From: Acetobacter pasteurianus subsp. pasteurianus LMG 1262 = NBRC 106471
Lineage (GTDB): Bacteria; Pseudomonadota; Alphaproteobacteria; Acetobacterales; Acetobacteraceae
Length of the DNA: 36,350 bases
Direction of reading: 5' to 3'
Assembly (NCBI RefSeq): GCF_000285275.1
Contig: NZ_CADO01000017.1
Location: 1-36,350, forward strand
Both the position numbers and the translations under genes were made by a program. Position 1 is the first letter of the stretch; each line of letters starts with the position of its first letter. Positions 7,418 through 14,378 of the stretch are shown in pieces. Under the pieces are notes generated by a model. That model worked only from the letters and a program-made list of their open reading frames with translations. It did not search any database and was not told where the DNA came from.

Positions 7418-8811
7418 GCACGCCACAGCGCTTTGGGCGCGTTCTGATTGCCAACCGTGGTGAAATTGCACTGCGCATTCAGCGTGCCTGTCGGCAACTG
7501 GGGTTGGAGACTGTTGCCGTTTATTCGGAAGCCGATGCCCAGAGCCGCCATGTTCTGGAGGCCGATATTGCGTTGTGCATTGGCCCGGCTTCTGCTGCGC
7601 GTAGCTACTTGGATGCAGCCAGCATTATTCTGGCTGCAAAAGTAACTGGCGCCACTGCCATTCACCCCGGATATGGGTTTCTCTCAGAAAATGCTGATTT
7701 TGCAGAAGCCGTTGAAAAAGCAGGCATAACCTTTATTGGCCCTACGCCAGAGTCCATCCGCCTGATGGGGGATAAAATTACAGCCAAACAGACCATGCAA
7801 GCCTCTGGAGTACCCTGCGTGCCCGGATCTGATGGCCCATTACCAGAAGACGAAAACGCTATTCTGGACCTTGCCAATGCTGTGGGCTTTCCGGTTATTG
7901 TAAAGGCCTCTGGTGGTGGTGGTGGCCGCGGCATGCGGGTTGTCTGGTCTGCTGATGAGCTTGGCAAAGCTGTTGCTCTTACACGCAAGGAAGCACAACA
8001 GGCGTTTGGTAACCCAACTCTGTATCTTGAACGCTTTATGCAAAAGCCCAGACATATTGAAATTCAGGTTCTGTGCGATACACATGGCACCGCTTTGTGG
8101 TTGGGTGCGCGTGATTGCTCCTTACAACGCCGCCATCAGAAAGTGCTGGAAGAAGCTCCTCCTCCGGGTATTCCTCCTGAACTGATTGCAGAAATTGGTG
8201 CACGTTGTGCTCAGGCTTGCCGTAATATCGGGTATCGCGGCGCAGGTACGTTTGAGTTCCTGTATGAAGATGGCATCTTTGCGTTTATTGAAATGAATAC
8301 GCGCCTACAGGTTGAGCACCCTATTACAGAAGAAACCACAGGCATTGATATTGTTTGTGCGCAAATTGAAATTGCGCAAGGCAAGCCGCTCACCATGACA
8401 CAAGATGCTATTCAGACATTAGGCCATGCCATTGAGTGTCGAATTAACGCTGAAAATCCCTTTACCTTTGCCCCTTCCCCCGGCCAGATCAGCCAGTGGG
8501 ATCTGCCCGGTGGGGCTGGCATTCGTATAGATACGCATATTGTTGCGGGCAGTGTGGTGCAGCCATATTATGATTCCTTGATTGCCAAGGTTATTGCGCG
8601 CGGAGCAACACGCCAAGAAGCCATGCAACGGCTAAAGGTTGCCCTCTCTGAAATGCAGGTTGAAACAATAGCAACCAATATTCCACTCCACCAGGCATTG
8701 CTGTGTGATCCGGATTTTCTGAAAGGTGGCGTTGATATCCACCATCTAGAACACTGGTTGGAAAAAAGGAAAAATCCTGATGACAAAGCCGCTGTCTCTG
8801 CCAACATTTGA
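7414..8811 (+). CDS. Biotin carboxylase, AccC type
   Basis: A 465-residue ATP-grasp enzyme that carboxylates biotin with bicarbonate and ATP. It begins with FGRVLIANRGEIALRIQRAC, has IHPGYGFLSENADF (around residues 85-98), the glycine-rich loop KASGGGGGRGMRVV (around 160-174) and EMNTRLQVEHPITEETTG (around 289-306), all typical and intact. Length is close to the usual 445-460. The ATG overlaps the carrier gene's stop, and its own 3' end overlaps the next gene by 32 bases. It provides the carboxylation half of a biotin enzyme whose transferase half could be PxpB/PxpC across the divergent promoter. Confidence 0.93.
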   Translation: MSTPQRFGRVLIANRGEIALRIQRACRQLGLETVAVYSEADAQSRHVLEADIALCIGPASAARSYLDAASIILAAKVTGATAIHPGYGFLSENADFAEAVEKAGITFIGPTPESIRLMGDKITAKQTMQASGVPCVPGSDGPLPEDENAILDLANAVGFPVIVKASGGGGGRGMRVVWSADELGKAVALTRKEAQQAFGNPTLYLERFMQKPRHIEIQVLCDTHGTALWLGARDCSLQRRHQKVLEEAPPPGIPPELIAEIGARCAQACRNIGYRGAGTFEFLYEDGIFAFIEMNTRLQVEHPITEETTGIDIVCAQIEIAQGKPLTMTQDAIQTLGHAIECRINAENPFTFAPSPGQISQWDLPGGAGIRIDTHIVAGSVVQPYYDSLIAKVIARGATRQEAMQRLKVALSEMQVETIATNIPLHQALLCDPDFLKGGVDIHHLEHWLEKRKNPDDKAAVSANI

Positions 8812-9244
8812 TAGCCTGCCCAATTCAGAAGAAATTGTGCAGATTAGCCAATGGCTAAATGAAGCGGGGCTAAGCTCTCTGGAGCTTTCTAATGCACAGG
8901 GCACGCATTTCCGTATTTGTGTTGAAACGGCTGAAACGCCTGCGGGTGGTTCTGAGCAATACAATGCTTTGGAACCATCAGTGCTCAACGCACCGGCAGA
9001 AACTGGTGTAACTGTTACCGCCCCCTACTTTGGCCATTTGTTACTACATAGCCCCGTTACAAAGGAAGCATTAGCACCTGTTGGAAGCTCTGTTTGCACA
9101 GGTGCAATTGTTGCCATATTGGAGATAGAAGGCGTTACCATACCGGTTACAGCATCCGATAATGGTATAGTTGCCGACGTTCTGGCTAAAGAAGGTGAGT
9201 TAATTGGATACGGCCAGCCTATTCTAACGCTTCAGCCTGCTTGA
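8780..9244 (+). CDS. Biotinyl-domain-like protein without the biotin lysine
   Basis: A 154-residue protein that aligns over its whole length with the neighbouring carrier: a short N-terminal alpha/beta leader (residues 1-50), a linker, and a lipoyl/biotinyl-like domain from about 77 (VTVTAPYFGHLLLHSP). Where the carrier has LIEAMKVFTP this protein has ILEIEGVTIP, so the biotin lysine is Gly118 here; position 118 is the same in both proteins. It therefore cannot be biotinylated at the normal place. It starts inside the end of the biotin carboxylase gene, with AAAGGA about ten bases upstream of ATG 8780. A structural or adaptor role in a carboxylase complex is possible. It is complete, so not an obvious pseudogene. 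Confidence 0.82.
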   Translation: MTKPLSLPTFDSLPNSEEIVQISQWLNEAGLSSLELSNAQGTHFRICVETAETPAGGSEQYNALEPSVLNAPAETGVTVTAPYFGHLLLHSPVTKEALAPVGSSVCTGAIVAILEIEGVTIPVTASDNGIVADVLAKEGELIGYGQPILTLQPA

Positions 9245-9278
9245 TTTTCACTCTTTTCTAAAACCCCAGTAAGAGAAC

Positions 9279-9313
9279 AAAAAATAACCCCATCTCGTTA
9301 AGAAATGGGGTTA
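9279..9313 (-). terminator. Rho-independent terminator of the aminotransferase gene
   Basis: The arms TAACCCCAT (9285-9293) and ATGGGGTTA (9305-9313) pair perfectly over nine bases with an 11-base loop. Read leftward, six Ts follow (A run at 9279-9284). It lies 29 bases past the aminotransferase stop. In the rightward direction the hairpin is present but has no T tract. Confidence 0.8.
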
Positions 9314-9341
9314 CCTCAAAAGCCTTGCAGGCAAAAACCTC

Positions 9342-10544
9342 TTACTTCAAACCTTCAACAAACTTTGCAATACGCTCACAACCTTCGCGCAATGTTTCAA
9401 CATCTGTTGCGTAGGAAATACGGAAAAACGGGCTCATTCCGTAAGCTGTTCCCTGCACTGTTGCAACCTGCTGTTCTTCAAGCAGCCCCATAACAAAATC
9501 TGTATCCGTGGCAATGGTTTTACCACCAGCAGAAACCTTGTTCATACATGCGCTAATATCTGCATATACGTAAAAAGCACCTTGTGGTTTGTGGCAATAA
9601 ACATTTGGAATGGCATTAAGCAGATCGACTACAAGATTACGTCGTGCCTGATATTCCTGCGCACGGTCTTTTAGAAAGTCCTGAGGACCTTCCAGCGCAG
9701 CTACGGCTGCAGCCTGAGCTATTGTGTTGATACCGCTTGTTGACTGCCCTTGCATGTTATTCATAGCGGCAACCAGATTTTTGGGCCCACCACAATATCC
9801 AACACGCCAGCCTGTCATGGCATAGGCCTTAGAAACACCGTTAACGGTAAGAACACGATCCTTCAACTGTGGCTCAACCTGAGCAATCGTGCAGAATTCA
9901 AAACCATCATACACAAGGTGTTCGTAGATATCATCCGTCATGATCCAAACATGAGGGTGCTTGAGCAGTACGGCCGCAATAGCTTCCATATCTGCGCGGG
10001 GGCAACAGGCACCAGATGGATTGTTAGGGAAATTGAGAATAACCCATTTGGTGCGTTCGGTAATCGCTGCATCCAAATCTTCTGCACGAAGCCGGAAACC
10101 GTTTTCTGCTTTACATGGAACCTGCACCACACTTGCCCCGGCAAGGCGCGCTTGATCAGCATAGCTAATCCAGAAAGGTGTTGGCAGTACAACCTCATCA
10201 CCGGTGTTACAGGTTGCCATAATGGCATCAAAAATGATCTGCTTGCCGCCATTGGCAACCAGAATCTCGTCCAGTGCGTAATCCAGATTGTTTTCGCGCA
10301 GGAATTTGTTCTGCACCGCTTTTTTAAGCGCAGGCTTTCCTGATTGTGGCGGATATTTTGTATCACCCGCACGTGCTGCTTCAACTGCAGCTTCAACAAC
10401 ATGTGGAGGCGTAGGAAAATCCGGCTCTCCCGACGAAAGGCTGATGACCCGAATACCTTCCGCTTTCAACGCCGTTGCTTTATCCGTCATTGCGGCTGAA
10501 GCAGAAATGGCAATTCCGTTAAGTCGATCGGCAAAACCCGGCAT
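9342..10544 (-). CDS. PLP-dependent aminotransferase, aspartate/prephenate type (class I)
   Basis: A 400-residue class I aminotransferase. It has the substrate and cofactor segments LSSGEPDFPTPPHVVEAAVE (near residue 35), NFPNNPSGA (around 170-178) and the PLP lysine in VSKAYAMTGWRVGYCGGP (around 235-252). This is the Ib group of bacterial aspartate aminotransferases, which transfers amino groups between aspartate or aromatic acids and 2-oxoglutarate. The open frame reaches 10598, but ATG 10542-10544 (MPGFADRLNGIAIS) has GGAG about ten bases upstream and matches where related proteins begin. It is convergent with the accC operon and ends in a clear terminator. It may be housekeeping, or may funnel glutamate nitrogen from the lactam pathway. 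Confidence 0.9.
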   Translation of the reverse strand: MPGFADRLNGIAISASAAMTDKATALKAEGIRVISLSSGEPDFPTPPHVVEAAVEAARAGDTKYPPQSGKPALKKAVQNKFLRENNLDYALDEILVANGGKQIIFDAIMATCNTGDEVVLPTPFWISYADQARLAGASVVQVPCKAENGFRLRAEDLDAAITERTKWVILNFPNNPSGACCPRADMEAIAAVLLKHPHVWIMTDDIYEHLVYDGFEFCTIAQVEPQLKDRVLTVNGVSKAYAMTGWRVGYCGGPKNLVAAMNNMQGQSTSGINTIAQAAAVAALEGPQDFLKDRAQEYQARRNLVVDLLNAIPNVYCHKPQGAFYVYADISACMNKVSAGGKTIATDTDFVMGLLEEQQVATVQGTAYGMSPFFRISYATDVETLREGCERIAKFVEGLK

Positions 10545-10896
10545 TACACACATACTCCGAAGATATTCTTGCGCAGACGCGTGAGAATATTCAGTCAATT
10601 ATCAATATCGCATGAATGTACGCCAAACCCACCCTCAAGAGATAGCTTTGAAAAGCTTCTAGCCCCATATAAGAATATTATGGAAAGAATATAAATATAA
10701 AATAAAGTAAACAAACATATATTTTTTTATTTTATTTATACTTATCTCGTGCATCATATCTTATTATATGCAACTTAAAATAAATAGATCCCATCTGATA
10801 TAAGTTATGCCAAGATGTTCGTTTCGAATGTTTATTGACTATCCCCAGAATTTCAGTAACAATAATTTGAAATGCAGCGCATGGAGATGACTCAAA
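10545..10896. promoter_or_regulatory. AT-rich divergent promoter region between aminotransferase and LysR genes
   Basis: About 350 bases without a gene. The middle part (about 10668-10760) is almost all A and T, with long A and T tracts, and stands out strongly from the flanks. It must hold the promoters of the aminotransferase and the LysR regulator. A small dyad TTCG-TTT-CGAA lies at 10818-10828. No larger operator was recognised. Confidence 0.5.
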
Positions 10897-11838
10897 TTGG
10901 ACATCAGGCGACTACAGGCATTCGTAAAAATTATTGATATCGGCAGCATTTCCCGAGCAGCCGATATTCTGAACATTGCACAGCCAGCCCTTAGCCAGCA
11001 ACTGGCCTCTCTTGAAACTGCATTCAAACAAAAACTGCTTATCCGCAGTAAAATGGGCGTAACGCCCACGGCTGCAGGGCTGGAACTTTACCGTCACGCG
11101 CAAACCATGATCAAACAGCTTGATCGTGCCATGACAGAAGTCAGCAGTGGTGCCGGACCATTGGTTGGGAAAGTCTCTGTTGGTCTTTCACCATATTCTT
11201 CTGGATCTACTTTATCTTTAGCTCTTCTAAAAGAAGTGCGTGCCAAGTTGCCTGGCATCATACTTCATCTGACAGAAAGCTTTGATGATATTTACAGCGA
11301 AATGGTCATGACCGGCCGGCTAGATATGGCCATTATTCACGGTGCCGGACCCATTAAAGGGGTAAATTTTACACCTTTAATGAAAGAAAACTTTTTCCTG
11401 GTCGCGCCAGAAGAGTCTCCTTTTACAGAAAGAGGGTCCGCGCCCGTTAAGCTTTCAGAACTGACAGAAGTTCCCCTTTTGCTTCCCCCGGATTACAATT
11501 TTGTACGGAAGCGCATCAACACAGCTTTTGCACGTAAACAGATAAAGCCCCATATTGTTGCGGAAGTGGAAGCTCTTCTGACACTTCAGGATGCTGTTGC
11601 TGCTGGCATTGGCTTTACTATCCTACCTTGGTCTGTCGCCAGCAAAATTATTGTTCCCGGCAAATCCCGCGTGCATGAACTCCGTAGCCCTGTCATTCAG
11701 GAAGATGTTTCTCTCTGTGTGCCTGAAAGCATTCCTGAAACAGAAGCTGGCGTTGCCGTAAGAAACATCCTTATTGACTTGGCCAAAAGCATGGTGATGT
11801 CTCAAAATTGGCCTGGCACACAGATTATGGATACTTAA
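10897..11838 (+). CDS. LysR-family transcriptional regulator
   Basis: A 313-residue LysR-type regulator. The N-terminal helix-turn-helix covers about residues 1-60 (DIRRLQAFVKIIDIGSISRA, then AQPALSQQLASLE), and the rest forms the periplasmic-binding-like effector domain. The sequence start resembles the Nac/Cbl-like group of nitrogen-responsive LysR proteins, but that is only a resemblance. The start is a TTG at 10897-10899, with GGAGATGA ten bases upstream; no ATG stands closer to the domain. It is divergent from the aminotransferase and 154 bases ahead of the amidase on the same strand. Either neighbour, or the pxp/acc divergon, could be its target. Confidence 0.9.
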   Translation: MDIRRLQAFVKIIDIGSISRAADILNIAQPALSQQLASLETAFKQKLLIRSKMGVTPTAAGLELYRHAQTMIKQLDRAMTEVSSGAGPLVGKVSVGLSPYSSGSTLSLALLKEVRAKLPGIILHLTESFDDIYSEMVMTGRLDMAIIHGAGPIKGVNFTPLMKENFFLVAPEESPFTERGSAPVKLSELTEVPLLLPPDYNFVRKRINTAFARKQIKPHIVAEVEALLTLQDAVAAGIGFTILPWSVASKIIVPGKSRVHELRSPVIQEDVSLCVPESIPETEAGVAVRNILIDLAKSMVMSQNWPGTQIMDT

Positions 11839-11992
11839 ATACTTAACCGCTGAATGCCATTAACGATTTAGCCCAGATATTTGCATCAAACGGGAGTGAG
11901 CTGTCTTTTGCTGTGGCTCTACGCCAACCGTGATACAGTTGTATCTATTCTTATCATGGATCAACAGCCAATAAACACGGAAAACTCCCCTA

Positions 11993-13354
11993 ATGCCCTC
12001 TTCCTTCCCTTCCATGCTCCATGCAGCGCAAGCTCTTGCAGATGGCCGCACAACGGCCCGAGAACTGGTAGAAAATGCTCTGGCTCACATTGCAGACTCA
12101 CATGGGGAAGGCGCACGTACTTTTATGTCTGTGCATGCCACGGCTGCGCGCGGGCATGCTGATGCCATGGATAAATTACGATGTCAGGGGCAAGCACCTT
12201 CTCCTGTAGCAGGGCTTCCTATTTCCGTTAAGGATCTGTTTGATGAAGTGGGTTCCACCACCAGAGCAGGATCTATGGTTCTAGCCGATGCCCCACCTGC
12301 CAGTATGGATGCCCCTGCTATTGCGCGGCTGAAGCAGGCCGGGCTGATTAGTATTGGCAGAACAACCATGACGGAATTTGCCTTTTCGGGCATTGGCATC
12401 AATCCGCATTTTGGCACTCCGGCTAATCCGTGGCGCAGGGATGAAAAACGCATTCCCGGCGGATCTTCTTCAGGAGCTGCCGTTTCTGTCTCGGACAACA
12501 TGGCTTTTGTAGGCATTGGAAGCGATACCGGTGGCTCCTGCCGTATTCCAGCGGCACTAACTGGCCTTGTCGGTTTCAAGCCCACTGCCCGCCGAATTTC
12601 CACCCAAGGGACTGTTCCCCTTTCTTCCACCTTAGATTCCATTGGAAGCATCGGCCGCACAGTGGCGTGCTGTTGGGCGGCAGATAGCCTGATGGCAACA
12701 GGAACAGTTCGTATACAAGACGCTCCAACCGGACGAGACGGACACACTCTTCGGTTAGGTATTCTTAGCACTTCTGTCATGGAAGATATGGACAACACAG
12801 TCGCTCATACATGGGAAGGTTGCTTAGGCAGACTTTCCAGAAACGGCGTTATACTGGAAACCTTTACCTGCCCTCCCCTTACAGAAATTCCGAAAGCCAA
12901 CAGCAAAGGAGGGTTCCCCGCAGCTGAATCCTTTGCATGGCACCAGCATCTTCTAGAAACACGCCGTAGCGTTTACGATCCTTTTGTATTGCAGCGTATT
13001 TTACGAGGTTACGAGCAGACCGCTGTGGATTATATTGCCTTACTGCAAAGTAGAGCCAAATTAATCCGACAGGCAGCCGATATCATGAACCATTATGATG
13101 CTGTCATTTTGCCAACGGTGCCCATTATTGCCCCAAAGATCAACGATATGAATGATAATGCCCGTTATGTAGCAACTAATCTTCTGTTATTACGCAATAC
13201 CACGATAGCCAACTTTCTTGATCTATGCGCCATTAGCCTGCCATGCCATCACGCAGGCGAAGCGCCTGTGGGGTTAATGGTTATGGGCCGTCATGCTGAA
13301 GACTGTGATCTCTTCCATATTGCCGCACAACTTGAACGTATTCTTGCCCACTAA
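11993..13354 (+). CDS. Amidase, amidase-signature family
   Basis: A 453-residue cytoplasmic amidase-signature hydrolase. The catalytic triad can be read: Lys80 in PISVKDLFD, Ser158 in IPGGSSSGAA and the nucleophile Ser182 in SDTGGSCRIPA; the spacing of 24 between the serines is that of the family. It hydrolyses a carboxamide, but the substrate cannot be told. GatA is unlikely because no gatB/gatC are near. Allophanate hydrolases belong to this family, which is of interest because the upstream genes encode a urea-carboxylase-like set of subunits. ATG 11993 gives the normal start; the ribosome site is weak. It probably follows the LysR gene in one transcript or has its own promoter. Confidence 0.9.
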   Translation: MPSSFPSMLHAAQALADGRTTARELVENALAHIADSHGEGARTFMSVHATAARGHADAMDKLRCQGQAPSPVAGLPISVKDLFDEVGSTTRAGSMVLADAPPASMDAPAIARLKQAGLISIGRTTMTEFAFSGIGINPHFGTPANPWRRDEKRIPGGSSSGAAVSVSDNMAFVGIGSDTGGSCRIPAALTGLVGFKPTARRISTQGTVPLSSTLDSIGSIGRTVACCWAADSLMATGTVRIQDAPTGRDGHTLRLGILSTSVMEDMDNTVAHTWEGCLGRLSRNGVILETFTCPPLTEIPKANSKGGFPAAESFAWHQHLLETRRSVYDPFVLQRILRGYEQTAVDYIALLQSRAKLIRQAADIMNHYDAVILPTVPIIAPKINDMNDNARYVATNLLLLRNTTIANFLDLCAISLPCHHAGEAPVGLMVMGRHAEDCDLFHIAAQLERILAH

Positions 13355-13362
13355 ACATTAAC

Positions 13363-13379
13363 TCCACTAGCTGAGTGGA
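13363..13379. terminator. Small hairpin between convergent amidase and SDR genes
   Basis: The arms TCCACT (13363-13368) and AGTGGA (13374-13379) pair around a five-base loop in the 56-base gap between two convergent genes. On the plus strand TGAATAATTTT follows, a poor T tract. It may be a weak two-way terminator. Confidence 0.35.
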
Positions 13380-13410
13380 TGAATAATTTTCAAAGCTTTC
13401 TAAAGCGGTC

Positions 13411-14256
13411 TCAGATCGGAGTTCCCGGTCTGATATCGTAAGCTTTTTGCACAAGAGCTGGCCGCTTTCCTAGGCCCTCGGTAACTTTCTGACTCCATAC
13501 AGCCTCTAGCTGTTCTTTCTGCTGGCCAATAATTTCCTTAGGCTCGACATTACGATAGTTTTCAATCTCCCCTGTTAGAACACCAATTGTCGTTTCAAAA
13601 ACAGGTTCGGGATCATACTGTTCATGCGGAAACGCAATATTTTCATAGTCGAATAGACGTTTGGTGGGATCATCCACCCAACTTTTCCAACTTTCGAACA
13701 TACGATCATTAAAGCCGGTAAGGAATGGCCCGGGATTGACGGTAGCAACTTCGATGCCGAATTCCTTGACCTCCTGGCTAAGAGCAGAAGCAATCGCCTC
13801 AATAGCGTGTTTGGAAGATGAATAAGCGCCAGAGAATGGATCTGTCGTCAAACCTGCGACAGATGACATAAAGACAATCCGGCCTTTCTTTTTCTCTACC
13901 ATTTTCCTCAACAGTAACTGTGTGAGCAAGACTGGACCAATGATATTGACTTCATATTGGCGCCGCAGATTTGCCGCAGGAATATCAGCAACGGCACCAC
14001 CTTCAGAAATTCCTGCATTATTCAGTAGAATATCAACGTCCCACTGTGCAGCCTTAAGCCGGTCTCCCTCGCAGGTCACATCTAGTTTTTCAATTTGTAA
14101 ATCTACACCACGCTGTTTAGCGGCCTCAGACAAAGCATAAACCTGTGATGCAATTTCAACGCCTGCAATAACATTAAAACCTTTTGCTGCCAGCCGGAGT
14201 GCCACTTCATGACCAAAGCCAGTGCCTGCGCCTGTTATAAGTATTGTCGTCACCAC
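13411..14256 (-). CDS. SDR-family oxidoreductase
   Basis: A 281-residue classical short-chain dehydrogenase/reductase. Seen are TGAGTGFG (residues 8-15), LDVT (57-60), NNAG (around 79-82), the catalytic Ser in FMSSVAG (around 129-135) and YSSSK (around 145-149), followed by NPGPFLTGF. The C-terminal 80 residues form an extended tail as in SDRs that act on larger or hydrophobic substrates. The start is GTG 14254-14256 with GAGG about seven bases upstream; the adjacent GTG at 14251 is an alternative. It lies downstream of treY on the same strand but past a hairpin, so it probably has its own promoter. Substrate unknown. Confidence 0.87.
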   Translation of the reverse strand: MVTTILITGAGTGFGHEVALRLAAKGFNVIAGVEIASQVYALSEAAKQRGVDLQIEKLDVTCEGDRLKAAQWDVDILLNNAGISEGGAVADIPAANLRRQYEVNIIGPVLLTQLLLRKMVEKKKGRIVFMSSVAGLTTDPFSGAYSSSKHAIEAIASALSQEVKEFGIEVATVNPGPFLTGFNDRMFESWKSWVDDPTKRLFDYENIAFPHEQYDPEPVFETTIGVLTGEIENYRNVEPKEIIGQQKEQLEAVWSQKVTEGLGKRPALVQKAYDIRPGTPI

Positions 14257-14341
14257 CGTTTTCCTCTTCGCAATTCAGATGTAGATCAGACAACGTGTGG
14301 GCAAACGTATATGTTCCCAATATAATATTCATGTGAAAGAA

Positions 14342-14378
14342 CACATCATGTTATATACAAATTATGTAACATGATGTG
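14342..14378 (-). terminator. 12-bp perfect hairpin at the end of treY
   Basis: CACATCATGTTA (14342-14353) and TAACATGATGTG (14367-14378) pair perfectly with a 13-base loop. The hairpin includes the last codons and the TAA of treY. Read leftward it is followed by TTCTTT, a short T-rich stretch. It probably ends the glgA-glgB-treZ-treY transcript or protects its 3' end. Confidence 0.55.

Noticed and set aside
9750..10343. A 197-residue open frame opposite the aminotransferase
   Set aside because: It mirrors conserved aminotransferase codons and shows no domain, start site or ribosome site of its own.
10668..10760. An AT-rich stretch that could be a replication origin or integration site
   Set aside because: No DnaA boxes, iterons, tRNA or integrase nearby; it lies between two divergent genes and is better explained as promoter DNA.
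12184..12798. A 204-residue open frame opposite the amidase
   Set aside because: It is antisense to a clear amidase-signature gene, has repeated low-complexity Pro/Ala/Arg stretches typical of shadow frames, and no domain.
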